DNA of 64,000 nucleotides, taken from the NCBI RefSeq assembly GCF_032051675.1, contig NZ_CP116968.1, forward strand, positions 3,100,001-3,164,000, in the 5' to 3' direction. The translations under genes were made by a program, and so were the position numbers. The notes under the pieces are model-generated. The model saw only the letters and a list, made by a program, of their open reading frames with translations. It was not told where the DNA came from and ran no database searches. Source of the stretch: Candidatus Nitrospira neomarina. GTDB lineage: Bacteria; Nitrospirota; Nitrospiria; Nitrospirales; UBA8639. This document shows positions 34,840 to 45,200 of the stretch, piece by piece. Numbering within the stretch: the first letter of the stretch is position 1; every line of letters starts with the position of its first letter.

Positions 34840-34875
34840 ACAATCCCAATGATCCAACACAGGCATTGGGATTGT
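34840..34875. repeat. 12-bp inverted repeat
   Basis: ACAATCCCAATG, a 12-nt spacer, then CATTGGGATTGT, perfectly complementary. Neither side has a clear T-run, so the role (operator or hairpin) is open. Confidence 0.5.
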
Positions 34876-34987
34876 TGGAGGCGTGGTCGGTTTGACTTAG
34901 GAAGGACCAACCAACGTCAATCGATTGTCTGAGAGGCGGGAAAGGAACGGGAAGAAGAGAAGAGCTAAAAGCAAAAGGGTATTGCCA

Positions 34988-35153
34988 GGAGTCTGTCGGA
35001 CTTTGGGAGCCGATAGGGAAAATGTGGCAAAGCGAGGCAGATGTTGACGATTTTGCCGGCTCATAGTGGGGTGAGACTAAGGGCCAGGGAGGCGGCGATA
35101 TATGGGCCGTCTAGGCACTTTTGCAGCGGATTCATCTAACTCCGACAGGCTCC
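34988..35153. repeat. MITE copy 3 (166 bp), abutting the phosphodiesterase gene
   Basis: Third copy of the element at 3990-4152, more diverged internally (a few extra bases in the central palindrome). The right end TCCGACAGGCTCC is followed by TA, while the left flank is CA. Its last base and the flanking TA form the TAG stop codon of the phosphodiesterase gene on the reverse strand. Confidence 0.82.
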
Positions 35154-35944
35154 TAGAAATTCACTTCCTGGCCTTCTGTCAATATCGTGACGTGAGGGAT
35201 ATCCAGATGGCGTATTTCATCAATGATTTGATCTCGTACGGTAGGCTTCATATGGTAGACGTATAAGGGCAGATCAGGTTTCCCGATTTTTCGGTATTCG
35301 TGGGCTAAAAGAGTTGGCGTGAGATGTTTACTTCGAGAAGCCATATCTTTCATTGAATCGGGAAAGGATACTTCAATAAAGACTCCTTTTAAATTTGGTA
35401 TTCGGGCCGCCTCTTGCCAGAGGGTTTCCGTCACATAGGTATCTCCACTATAAATCCAGGCCACCTCGTCATCCTGAATAATAAACCCTGCGGTTTCGAC
35501 GGTATGGTTAACGGGAATGGGGGTTACTCTCACCCTTCCAGGCAAGCGCCATTCGCGTTTGGGCTCCAATTCCTCGCCACGTAGCATGGCATATTGAGAT
35601 TTTGGAAGATGGAAGAAATTCGGAAATACCAAATCGTTAAAGACATGCTTCTGAAGTCCAACTAAAACCGAGGGTAAACTTGCTACCACGATTTGATGAT
35701 CCACCCGCCCCGACATATTATCGACAAGTGGGGGAATGCCCTTTACGTGATCTAAATGCAAGTGGGAAAGGAGGATATGTGTGATCCGTTTTTGCTCATC
35801 TAACGTGAGTCCTGATGCTAATGTTCCAGCATCAACCATCAATTCTTCATTAACCAAAAACCCCACGCTCCGACAAATATGCGGACTGGTCGGTCCATTC
35901 ACGAGCAGATCAGATCCATGGGCCCCCAATACCCGGATGTTCAC
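35153..35944 (-). CDS. Class II 3',5'-cyclic-nucleotide phosphodiesterase (metallo-beta-lactamase fold)
   Basis: About 263 residues, cytoplasmic. The zinc motif HLHLDHVKG sits near residue 62 and PVNHTVETAGFII near 150. YSGDTYVTETLW supplies the bridging Asp. The segment FIEVSFPDSMKDMASRSKHL then LTPTLLAHE is characteristic of class II (CpdP/PDE1-type) cyclic-nucleotide phosphodiesterases, which hydrolyse cAMP to AMP. The GTG at 35944 is preferred because AAGGGA lies about 6 nt upstream; an in-frame TTG lies eight codons before. Two perfect CRP sites lie about 190-230 bp upstream, between this gene and the CRP-type regulator, so feedback control by cAMP is likely. The stop codon is formed by a MITE end, so the original C-terminus may have differed. 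Confidence 0.85.
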   Translation of the reverse strand: MNIRVLGAHGSDLLVNGPTSPHICRSVGFLVNEELMVDAGTLASGLTLDEQKRITHILLSHLHLDHVKGIPPLVDNMSGRVDHQIVVASLPSVLVGLQKHVFNDLVFPNFFHLPKSQYAMLRGEELEPKREWRLPGRVRVTPIPVNHTVETAGFIIQDDEVAWIYSGDTYVTETLWQEAARIPNLKGVFIEVSFPDSMKDMASRSKHLTPTLLAHEYRKIGKPDLPLYVYHMKPTVRDQIIDEIRHLDIPHVTILTEGQEVNF

Positions 35945-36133
35945 AAAAAATCCCTTGCATGAGAGCAATGATCCATTCGCGTGCCTTCCTAGTGCGCCAT
36001 ATTCAAAAAAAAAGGCAGGGATGAGCGACCAATTTCAAGTCGTGGAATCCTAGGGGGTACCCACCTCTTCGATGGAAAGACAATCCGAGGATGTTTTCTA
36101 TTTTTTAATTTATCCCATTCCAGGCCTCCTGTC

Positions 36134-36149
36134 TGTGACATTCATCACA
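36134..36149. promoter_or_regulatory. CRP consensus site 1
   Basis: TGTGA-CATTCA-TCACA is a perfect match to TGTGA-N6-TCACA. It lies in the 288 bp between the crp-like gene and the phosphodiesterase gene (both on the reverse strand), upstream of the latter. Its centre is 23 bp from that of site 2, about two helical turns. Confidence 0.72.
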
Positions 36150-36156
36150 TTCTTGG

Positions 36157-36172
36157 TGTGATTCTCCTCACA
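36157..36172. promoter_or_regulatory. CRP consensus site 2
   Basis: TGTGA-TTCTCC-TCACA is a second perfect match, 8 bp after site 1. Two perfect sites in tandem are very unlikely by chance. The local regulator carries the R-E-x-x-x-R recognition pattern that reads TGTGA in E. coli CRP. Confidence 0.72.
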
Positions 36173-36232
36173 CTTCTTCAACGCCCTATTTTTTTTAAAT
36201 CATCAATAGCACCCAACCAAATTTGTTGGGCT

Positions 36233-36901
36233 TTATTCCCATAATCTATTGATATAGATCGTGTTTCGGGTAACCGTCAGACTTCCGTTTTCCTTGAGAG
36301 CCTTAAGGGTCCGACTCAAGGTTTCCCTGGAGCATCCTACCATGTTGGCTAATTCCTGGAAGGATGGGCGATTGGATATCACGAGTTGCCCATGAGTCTG
36401 AATTCCATCCTGAAACTCTGCTAAATCAAGAAGACAGCGACCCACACGCCCATACATATCAAACATCACGAGACTGCGAACTTGTTCGCTGACTTTTCGC
36501 AATCGTTGAGAAAGATTCCTGAGAATTTTCATGGAAATGTCTGGATGGTTTGTTAACAGTTTCTTCAATTCCTTTTGTCCCAATAAAAAAAATTCACTCG
36601 GCTCCGCTGTTATCACCGATGCAGATCGTGGAGCCGATTCAAGAATGGCCATCTCACCGAAAAAGTTCCCTGGACCTAAGTGCGAGAGGATAAATTCCTG
36701 CCCGTTTTTCCCGGTTAACAGCACCTTAACTTTGCCTGACAAAATAATGAACAACATTTCGCCTGAATCGCCTTCTTGAAATATCATATTTTTGTCAGGG
36801 AACTTTCGGCGACTCCCAGAATCGGCCAGCAGATTGAGTTCCTGATCCGCTAATTCGGAAAAGAGTGGGACATTTTTAATCGCTTGTTTGTACATCACCA
36901 T
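36233..36901 (-). CDS. CRP/FNR-family regulator of the cAMP-binding type
   Basis: A 222-residue transcription factor. The cyclic-nucleotide-binding beta-roll (about residues 10-115) has the phosphate-binding cassette FFGEMAILESAPRSASVI, with the Glu, Arg and Ser that contact cAMP in E. coli CRP. The C-helix SQRLRKVSEQV keeps the Ser at the second adenine-contact position (Thr to Val at the first). The winged HTH has SFQELANMVGCSRETLSRTL, whose R-E-T-x-x-R recognition helix matches the CRP class that binds TGTGA. FNR-type N-terminal cysteines are absent. Its probable targets are the two perfect sites just downstream and perhaps the palindrome before the tpsA operon. Its ligand could come from the CHASE2 cyclases. 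Confidence 0.88.
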   Translation of the reverse strand: MVMYKQAIKNVPLFSELADQELNLLADSGSRRKFPDKNMIFQEGDSGEMLFIILSGKVKVLLTGKNGQEFILSHLGPGNFFGEMAILESAPRSASVITAEPSEFFLLGQKELKKLLTNHPDISMKILRNLSQRLRKVSEQVRSLVMFDMYGRVGRCLLDLAEFQDGIQTHGQLVISNRPSFQELANMVGCSRETLSRTLKALKENGSLTVTRNTIYINRLWE

Positions 36902-37623
36902 GACAGGAAATTTCCTGGGGAGTCAGTCTTCCCTTGGACTGAGCAGGCATTAGCTCTTCTTGGAAAAAGCACAATAATTCCGACATCAGCCCATTTTAAG
37001 TTTTCAAACGGAGCCATCATGCAAAAAAATTTTAATAAAGACAACACCCTTGTGCCTGGCAACCACTACCCACTTAGCCTCTCCATGGATACATGCTTGC
37101 TCGATCAAACTGGTGACCATCACCGGGACCATCGTCAGGATGGCCCAATCTTCCTCATGATTTCAACGCATTCCTTCTCATGGCTCCTGAGTCTAAAGAT
37201 GAGACACCATCAACAAACACCTCCTCGAAGAGTCAAATAATCCCGAAACGTGTCCCAGCATGTCATGCATGGGCCTCCTGGTTCATCAGCGCCGCCAAGA
37301 ACCCGTATCCTTGAACCTATTGGATTAGGTTTCGAACAATTCCAGGTTTCCCCTTCCAGATTCATCGCTATTGATATATTTGCGTCCTTTAGCTAGCCTA
37401 AAAAACCCGGATGAGTTGTTTGTTCATTCAATCATCTTGAAAACGATAATTTCCGTATTTTGGAATGTATGACCTCACTGAAGAATTGATAGAGGAAAAC
37501 GACTATTCTCACTGCAATAGTTTTTGTATTCGATGTAACCAGAGCCATGCCCATGAGTAGATTGGATGTTTCAGCACATAACAGTATTGATTAGCTTTAT
37601 TCATAACGTCTTCATTAATCGTT
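36902..37623. other. Gene-poor gap upstream of the CRP-type regulator
   Basis: 722 bp, AT-rich. A 73-codon frame starting at the ATG at 37019 has no recognisable motif or ribosome site and is not called. The promoter of the regulator should lie near 36905-37000. I see no CRP site here that would indicate autoregulation. Confidence 0.4.
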
Positions 37624-38349
37624 ATGGTACATCCCCAGGACAGACCATCAACGACTTCAGGCTCTAGGCATACAAGGGTAGATAGTGCCATCATTCCAGC
37701 AGGGTCAGTTTCCAATCAACCCCGCGAGCCCGTGACTGCACGGGGCAATTCCGCAAAACCTCAATCGGATTTAATTCGAAAAGCCCACTCCGTCCTCCAA
37801 GACGAACTCGAATCCCGTACAAGTCTGGGAACGGAAGTCCTACCAATAGATTCCCTCCCTGTCTTGCAGAATCTCGAAACCACGGTGGAGCCATTACGCC
37901 AACAGCCAGAGACGTTGGTCGACGCTTTGCTCGATGTGCCAAAACATCGGCCAGAGTCCTTGGCCCACATGGCATCCCGATTCTCCAAGCTTGAGGGGCT
38001 CCAGCCTGAAGATAATTTCCAACCAATAGTTCTGCTCAAGATTTCCTTACCACTCAGTCCAGGGCAAACCGGTCACATAGATTTCACCCTGATCAATGAC
38101 GACCCCACAGAAACAGCCGAGCATACCCTGTATACGACGAATCTTGTTGGCATGTCCGGGCACAGAATTCCTGAGACATACATAGCCGTACTTCCGAATC
38201 CGGTACGAATCCCTCCTGGAGAATCCGTAGACGGGCGCATTCAGATTCAAGTCCCCACCGGCACTCCCCCAGGGAGCTATGGCGGATTGCTACAGACGGA
38301 AGACATCACCCGGCTCCAAGCCGTGATCCGCCTTTCTGTTTGTTCCTAG
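37624..38349 (+). CDS. Hypothetical protein with C-terminal beta-sandwich-like part
   Basis: A 241-residue frame of no recognised family. The N-terminal half is polar and Pro/Ser-rich (low complexity, probably disordered) and then helical (VLQDELESRTSLGTE). The C-terminal about 100 residues alternate like beta strands (IVLLKISLPLSPGQTGHIDF, AVLPNPVRIPPGESVDGRIQ, TGTPPGSYGGLLQTED), recalling Ig-like domains of surface or viral-type proteins. It has no signal peptide. No strong ribosome site precedes the ATG, so the start could be further in. It stands 236 bp before the cyclase-AAA gene, in the same direction. Confidence 0.6.
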   Translation: MVHPQDRPSTTSGSRHTRVDSAIIPAGSVSNQPREPVTARGNSAKPQSDLIRKAHSVLQDELESRTSLGTEVLPIDSLPVLQNLETTVEPLRQQPETLVDALLDVPKHRPESLAHMASRFSKLEGLQPEDNFQPIVLLKISLPLSPGQTGHIDFTLINDDPTETAEHTLYTTNLVGMSGHRIPETYIAVLPNPVRIPPGESVDGRIQIQVPTGTPPGSYGGLLQTEDITRLQAVIRLSVCS

Positions 38350-38584
38350 GGAAGATTCAGGCTCTGGACAGGATTGCGGTGAACCAGGATTCTCAACCCA
38401 CGTGCATGAACCAGTGCGTGGCGAAAAGGAAAAATGGAACTTGACGGTAGCGACAGCGGTATTTCAAATCGCTAGAGCCGGGTGAAACGAAGGCTCCGGA
38501 AAGTATGTGTCAGTGCATAAGGAAAGCCAGCGGCCAAGAATGCCGCGGGCGATCTTCTTCAGAATCTGTTCAGAGGGCCTAGAA

Positions 38585-41500
38585 ATGACGTTCGAAGAGA
38601 TCCTGGATGCGACAATGCGTTTGCTTGAGAGTCGAAAGCGCATAACGTATGGGGCCCTCAAAAGACAATTCAGTCTCGATGATGAGTTTCTCGAGGACTT
38701 GAAGGCCGAACTCATCAAAGCTCGACGCGTCGCCGTTGATGAAGGCGGGGAAGTGCTGGTGTGGACCGGGAGGGATGACACAACGCCCAGCCCAATCACA
38801 GAACGGGGAAACATACCTAATCCTTCGCGAGAAGGTCAGGTCACCCACCAGGTTCGACCCTCTGCTCAGGCTGAAAGGCGCCAACTCACAGTGATGTTCT
38901 GTGATCTGGTGGGTTCAACGGCTCTGTCTGAACGGCTTGACCCCGAAGACCTGCGCGAAGTCATAGAAGCCTACCAGGAAACCTGTGACCACGTCATTCA
39001 AGGCTTTGAAGGAACAATCATGCAATTCCAGGGCGATGGGATTCTGGTGTACTTCGGGCATCCCATAGCGCACGAGGATGATGCACAACGGGGAATCCTC
39101 GCCGCTCTCGGAATCTTGAATGAGCTCCCGAATTTAAACAACCGCCTCTGGCAGGTTTGCGATGTTGAGCTGAGCTTGCGGGTTGGAATCCACACCGGCC
39201 TCGTTGTGGTGGGAGAAATGGGAAAAGCCGGGTGGCTGCAGACGATGGCCCTTGGGGAAACGCCCAACGTGGCGTCCCGCATCCAAAACCTGGCGGCCCC
39301 CAACACCATTGTGATTAGCGAGGCGACGCTGAAATTGGTCAAGGGCTTCTTCACCATCCACGCCCTTGGTGACTATCCCATCAAAGGGATTTCCCAACCC
39401 ATAAACCTCTGGCGCGTGCTGGGGAAAAGTGGCGTGAAAAGTCGTTTCGAGGCCGCGGGTAGCGGACTGACCCCTCTGGTGGGGCGGGAGAACGAGATTG
39501 AAGGGCTTCTCAAAGGGTGGGAGCGAGTTAAGGATGCCATTGGCCAGGTCGTCCTGGTGAAGGGAGAGGCCGGAATCGGCAAAACACGATTGGTGGAGGA
39601 GTTGAAAGACCGACTCAGGCACGAGAATCCCATGCGTCAGGAGTACCGGTGCTCCCCCTTCTACCAAAACACCGCCCTCTATCCAGTCACCAATCTATTG
39701 GGACAGTGGCTCCACCTCGAACAGGAAGATGCCGCGGATGCCAAACTTCGCAAACTGGAGAGAGCCCTCAATGGCCCTAAAAACGACCATCCCAAAGCGG
39801 AAGCCGTGGCGCTTCTGGCCAATCTTCTCTCGGTGCCACTGGACAAGAGATATCTCCCCCTAAATTTGACCCCCGAAACTCAGAGGCAGAGGACTCTCGA
39901 GGTCCTGCGGGATTTGCTCTTGGAGACCTCGCCTGGCCGACCAGGGCTCTTCCTCGTAGAAGACTTGCACTGGGTCGACCCCACGACGCTCGATTGGCTG
40001 ACCATGGTGATCAACCACGCCGCCACAGCAGGCGTGCTGGTCATCCTCACCTTTCGCCCTGATTTTGAGCCGCCGTGGGCCGACCAACCCAACGTGGAGA
40101 AAATCTCGCTGAATCGGTTGAACGGCATACAGGTCGGGGCCGTGGTCCAGGGAGTGACAGGCGGCAAGCCGTTGCCTCGGGAGATTACGGAGCAGGTCGT
40201 CAGCCGGACCGACGGCGTGCCGCTGTTCGTGGAGGAACTCACCAAATCATTACTGGAATCAGGACTACTCCGCCAGGGGGAACATGAATATGAGCTCGTA
40301 GGATCACTGCCTTCAATGACGATCCCGGCCACCCTTCAAGACTCGTTAATGGCCCGGTTAGACAGACTCGCGACCGCGAAACCGGTGGCCCAGCTGGGCG
40401 CGACCCTGGGCCGAGAGTTCAGCTATGAGCTCCTTCACGCAGTGTCCCCGCTCGGGGAGACCACGTTGCAGCATGAGCTGACACGACTGGAAGAAGCCGA
40501 ACTCGTGTATCGGCAGGGTCTGCTCCCTCAGGCCACATACATGTTCAAGCACGCCTTGATCCAGGAAGTCGCGTACGAGTCGTTATTGAAAAGCGCGAGA
40601 CGAGAAGTCCACCATCACATCGCCGAGGTCCTGGAAAATCGGTTTCCATCCACGGCCGAGTCCGAACCCGAGCTTTTAGCCCATCACTATACCAAGGCGG
40701 CGCGCCCTGACCGGGCGATTCCGTACTGGCAGCAGGCGGGGCAACGGGCCCTGAAACGTTCCGCCAACCCGGAAGCCATTTCGCATCTGACACAGGGCCT
40801 GACGCTCCTCCAAACACTACCCGAAGGCCCCGAGCGCGACCAGAAGGAGTTAGCGATGCAACTCGGCCTCAGCCCGGCCTACATGATCACGAAAGGATGG
40901 GGAGCGGTGGAAGTCGAACAATGCTCCAAACGGGCCCAAGTTCTAAGCCAAAAGTTAGGAGACGGCCAGAGTCTCTATGCGTCGACATGGGGTTTGTGCT
41001 TTAACTATTTCTTGCGTGGACAGTTAAATGATTCCTTGAAAACGGCGGAAGAGGTTTTCCGGATGGCGTATGCAACCGATAACCCCGTTTTGCACGTAGG
41101 GGCGCATCATGCGGTCGGCTACTCCTACCAATATCGGGGAGATTTCACAAAATCGCGGGAGCATGCGGAGAAGGGTATAGCCCTGTTTAACCTTGATCAG
41201 GAGCGAGCCATTGTCGATTTGTTTCAGTTGTCTTCTACGGTGCCATTGCACTCATTCTTAGGCGGCGGCAAATGGATGCTGGGCTATCCGGAACAGGGCT
41301 TGGCGCATATCGGACAGGCAGTAGCCCTCGCTCAGACGCTCCAACATCCCCCTAGTATCGCCTTCGCCTATGGCACTGGATGCTTTGCCTACCATTCCGC
41401 CCGTGACTTTGAGTGGGTGGAGCATGCATCAGCCAAAGTGCTGGAGCTGGCCGAAAAGGAGGTGTTTCAACTGTGGGATACGATCGCCCTGACATACCAC

Positions 41501-42073
41501 GGCTGGGCGATAGGAATGAAGGGCCGTATCAAGGATGGGATTGAGGAGATCGAAAAGGGCTTGGAAAAGTTTCGACTCACCGGCACTCGGGTTATGCTGC
41601 CTGACGTCATGACAATGCTTGGAGAGCTTCTGTGGCAGGCGGGCCGAATTGAAGAGGCGCTCGCGGCGCTGGACGAAGGAATCCGCGAGGCCACCCACTC
41701 AGACCGAAACGAGCATTTCATGGAACCTGAGCTCTATCGCCTCAAGGCAGAGATTTTCAAACAATGTGCCGAAGTTGAGGATCACCCGGAGAATGCCGCT
41801 CAATTGTTTAAAGATGCCGAAGACTCTTTCCAAGATGCGTTGGATCTCACACGTAAGCAGAGAGCTCGCATGCTGGAGATTCGCGCGGCAGTGGGGTTAG
41901 GTCGACTATGGCAACGACAGGGGAAACCGCAGGAGGCCCTCCAGATCCTCGAGCAGCTCTACAACTCATTCACCGAGGGATTTGACACGGAGGATCTCCG
42001 GGAAGCGCACATATTAATCGAGGAGTTGAGAGAATCGCCATGTCACTCGAGGATTAAAGTTCAGGCCGATTAA
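38585..42073 (+). CDS. Class III cyclase - AAA ATPase - TPR protein, copy 1
   Basis: 1162 residues, soluble. A short N-terminal winged-helix-like module (about 1-62, MTFEEILDATMRLLESRKRI) is followed by a class III cyclase domain (about 95-285). Both metal aspartates are present (VMFCDLVGSTALSERL and MQFQGDGILVYF), as is the LGETPNVASRIQ motif. Next is an AAA16/NACHT-like ATPase (about 300-600) with Walker A GEAGIGKTR and Walker B FLVEDLHWVD. The C-terminal half is TPR-like helices (SKRAQVLSQKLGD, GRIEEALAALDEG). The start is taken by alignment with the tandem paralogue at 42249; an open frame extends 26 codons upstream. Proteins of this design are signal-dependent cyclase/STAND regulators of mostly unknown input. 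Confidence 0.9.
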   Translation: MTFEEILDATMRLLESRKRITYGALKRQFSLDDEFLEDLKAELIKARRVAVDEGGEVLVWTGRDDTTPSPITERGNIPNPSREGQVTHQVRPSAQAERRQLTVMFCDLVGSTALSERLDPEDLREVIEAYQETCDHVIQGFEGTIMQFQGDGILVYFGHPIAHEDDAQRGILAALGILNELPNLNNRLWQVCDVELSLRVGIHTGLVVVGEMGKAGWLQTMALGETPNVASRIQNLAAPNTIVISEATLKLVKGFFTIHALGDYPIKGISQPINLWRVLGKSGVKSRFEAAGSGLTPLVGRENEIEGLLKGWERVKDAIGQVVLVKGEAGIGKTRLVEELKDRLRHENPMRQEYRCSPFYQNTALYPVTNLLGQWLHLEQEDAADAKLRKLERALNGPKNDHPKAEAVALLANLLSVPLDKRYLPLNLTPETQRQRTLEVLRDLLLETSPGRPGLFLVEDLHWVDPTTLDWLTMVINHAATAGVLVILTFRPDFEPPWADQPNVEKISLNRLNGIQVGAVVQGVTGGKPLPREITEQVVSRTDGVPLFVEELTKSLLESGLLRQGEHEYELVGSLPSMTIPATLQDSLMARLDRLATAKPVAQLGATLGREFSYELLHAVSPLGETTLQHELTRLEEAELVYRQGLLPQATYMFKHALIQEVAYESLLKSARREVHHHIAEVLENRFPSTAESEPELLAHHYTKAARPDRAIPYWQQAGQRALKRSANPEAISHLTQGLTLLQTLPEGPERDQKELAMQLGLSPAYMITKGWGAVEVEQCSKRAQVLSQKLGDGQSLYASTWGLCFNYFLRGQLNDSLKTAEEVFRMAYATDNPVLHVGAHHAVGYSYQYRGDFTKSREHAEKGIALFNLDQERAIVDLFQLSSTVPLHSFLGGGKWMLGYPEQGLAHIGQAVALAQTLQHPPSIAFAYGTGCFAYHSARDFEWVEHASAKVLELAEKEVFQLWDTIALTYHGWAIGMKGRIKDGIEEIEKGLEKFRLTGTRVMLPDVMTMLGELLWQAGRIEEALAALDEGIREATHSDRNEHFMEPELYRLKAEIFKQCAEVEDHPENAAQLFKDAEDSFQDALDLTRKQRARMLEIRAAVGLGRLWQRQGKPQEALQILEQLYNSFTEGFDTEDLREAHILIEELRESPCHSRIKVQAD

Positions 42074-42135
42074 ACTAAGATGGACTGCGAGAGCCTGTCG
42101 AGTCAACGGACCTTCGGGGAGAAGAGGAGAGGGTG

Positions 42136-42246
42136 ATGCGTCCCAACCACGAGGGGCTCACACTAAGGTATGACACAGAAGACACCCTCGCGCCTGAGGG
42201 TGCACGGGGTATTTCCGCGAAACCTTATTTTGTTCAGAAGGCCTAG
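42136..42246 (+). pseudogene. 36-codon remnant of the DUF3237-protein gene
   Basis: Between the two cyclase-AAA-TPR genes a short frame reads MRPNHEGLTLRYDTEDTLAP and then EG, matching the first 22 residues of the gene at 45797 (MRYNHEGLTLWYGTEDTPAP then EG). After that it diverges and stops. The preceding ribosome region is also alike in both places. It marks the junction of a tandem duplication in which the second gene of the first unit was lost. Confidence 0.8.
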
Positions 42247-42248
42247 AT

Positions 42249-45200
42249 ATGACGTTCGAAGAGATCCTGGACGCGACAATGCGATTGCTTGAGAGCCGCA
42301 AGCGCATAACGTATGGGGCCCTCAAGAGACAATTCAGTCTCGATGATGAGTTTCTCGAGGACTTGAAGGCCGAACTCATCAAAGCTCAACGCGTCGCCGT
42401 CGATGAGGGCGGGGAAGTGCTGGTGTGGACCGGGAGGGATGACGCAACGCCTAGCCCAATCACAGAACAGGGAAGCGTGCCGAGTACTTCGCGAGAAGGT
42501 CAGGTCGCCCGCCAGGTTCGGCCTTCTACTCAGGCTGAACGGCGCCAACTCACCGTGATGTTCTGTGATCTGGTGGGCTCAACGGCTCTGTCTGAACGGC
42601 TTGACCCAGAAGACCTGCGCGATGTCATTGGGGCATACCAGGAGACCTGTGACCAGGCCATCCACCAATTCGATGGAACAATCATGCAATTCCAGGGTGA
42701 TGGGATTCTGGTGTACTTCGGGCATCCTGTAGCCCACGAGGATGATGCGCAAAGGGGAGTCCTCGCCGCTCTCGAGATCTTGGCTGAGCTCCCGAAATTG
42801 AACAACCGCCTACAGCAGCTTTGCGATGTTGAGCTGAGCATGCGGATTGGGATCCACACCGGCCTCGTCGTGGTGGGAGAGATGGGAAGATCCGGGTGGC
42901 TGCAGACGGTGGCCCTGGGGGAAACTCTCAACGTGGCTTCCCGAATCCAAAGCCTGACTGACCCCAACACCATTGTGATTAGCGAGGCCACGCTGAAATT
43001 GGTCAAGGGTTTCTTCAACGTCCAAGCCCTTGGTGAACATACCATGAAAGGGATTTCCCAACCCATAAACCTCTGGCGCGTGCTGGGGAAAAGTGGCGTG
43101 CAAAGTCGTTTCGAGGCTGCCGGTAGACGACTGGCCCCTCTGGTGGGACGTGAGAACGAGGTTGAATGTCTTCGCAAAAAATGGGGGAGCGTCAGGGAGG
43201 GCATTGGCCAGGTTGTCATATTGGAGGGAGAGCCGGGAATCGGCAAAACGCGATTGGTGGAGGAGGTGAAAGAGCATCTCAAGCATGACAATCCCACCAT
43301 TCAGGAGTACCGCTGCTCCCCCTTCTACCAACACACTGCCCTCTATCCGGTTATCAATCTATTGGGACAGTGGCTCCCTCTCGGACAGGAAGATTCGGCA
43401 GAGGACAAACTCCGCAAACTGGAGGGTGTCCTCAATGCTCTCAACCATTACCCTTCCAAAGCGGAAGGCGTAGCTCTTCTGGCCAGTCTGTTGGCGGTGC
43501 CGCTGGACAATAAATATGTACCACTCACGTTCACACCTGAAACTCAAAGACAGAAGACTCTCGAGCTTCTGCGGGATTTATTATTGGAGACATCACCCGG
43601 CCGCCCGGTGCTATTCATCGTCGAAGACTTGCACTGGGTCGACCCCACGACGCTCGATTGGCTGACCATGGTGGTGGACCAAGCACCCAAAACAAGCGTT
43701 CTGGTCATGCTCACCTCTCGCCCTGGTTTTGAGCCGCCATGGTCAGACCAAGCAAACGTAGGGAAAATTTCCCTGAAGCGATTGGGCGGAATAGATATTG
43801 GGACAGTGGTCAAGGGAGTGACAGGCGGCAAAATGTTGCCTCCGGAAATTACCGAGCTGGTCGTCAGCCGGACCGACGGCGTGCCGCTATTCGTGGAAGA
43901 ACTCACCAAATCCTTATTGGAATCAGGGCTGCTCCGCCAACGGAACAATGAATATGAGCTCGTAGGATCACTGCCTTTAATGGCGATCCCTGCCACACTT
44001 CAAGACTCGCTAATGGCTCGTTTGGACAAACTCTCGACCGCAAAACCGGTCGCGCAGTTGGGAGCGACCCTGGGTCGGGAATTCAGTTATGAGCTCCTTC
44101 ACGCGGTGTCCCCGCTCGAGGAGACCACATTGCAGAATGCGCTGACACAACTGGAGGAAGCCGAACTTTTGTATCGGCAGGGTCTGCTCACCCAGGCAAA
44201 ATTCACGTTCAAGCACGCATTGATTCAGGAAGCCGCGTACGAGTCGTTATTGAAGAGTACGCGGCGAGAGTTTCATCATCACATCGCTGAAGTACTGGAA
44301 AATCAGTTTCCTTCCACAGCCGAGTCCGAACCGGAGCTCATAGGCTATCACTACACCCAAACGGCACACCCGGAACGGGCTATTCCGTACTGGCAGAAAG
44401 CGGGGCAACGGGCGCTCAAACGGTCTGCAAACCCGGAAGCCATTTCGCACCTGACAAAGGGGCTAACACTACTCCAAACACTGCCCGAAGACCCCGAGCG
44501 CGACAAGAAGGAGTTAATGATGCAGGTTGGCCTCAGCCCGGCCTACATGATTACAAAAGGATGGGGCGCGGTGGAGGTCGAACAATGCTCCAAACGTGCC
44601 CAAGCGCTAAGCCAAAAATTAGGAGACGGCCAGAGTCTCTATGCGGCGACATGGGGCTTGTGCTTCAACTACTTCATGCGTGGGCAATTAAATGTTTCCT
44701 TGAAAACCGGGGAAGAGGTGTGCCAGATGGCATATGCAACTGCCCTCCCCATCCTGAAAGTAGGGGCGCATCATGCGATCGGATACTCTCACCACTATCG
44801 CGGAGAATTTACTGAGTCACGGAAACATGCGGAGATGGGAATAGCCCTATTCAACTTTGAGCAGGAGAGATCGATCATCAGCCTGTTTCAGTTGTCTTCT
44901 ACAGTGGCCTTGCACGAGTTCTGTGGCAGCAGCAAGTGGATGCTTGGTCTGCCGGAATCAGGTCTGAAACATGTCCAAGAAGCTATAGATCTCGCGGAGA
45001 AACTCGAACATCCGCCCAGCATTGCCTTTGCTTACGGTATCGGCTGCTTTGCCTACCATCCGGCCCGGGACTTCGATTGGGTAGAGAATGCTTCAGACAA
45101 AGTACTGGAGCTTGCCAAAAAGGAGGTATTTCAACTGTGGGATATCATCGCCCTGATGTACCACGGTTGGGCGATAGCCATGAAGGGCCGCCTTGAGGAA

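Noticed and set aside
37019-37240. 73-codon frame upstream of the hypothetical gene at 37624
   Set aside because: No recognisable pattern and His/Gln-rich low complexity; no ribosome site near the ATG.
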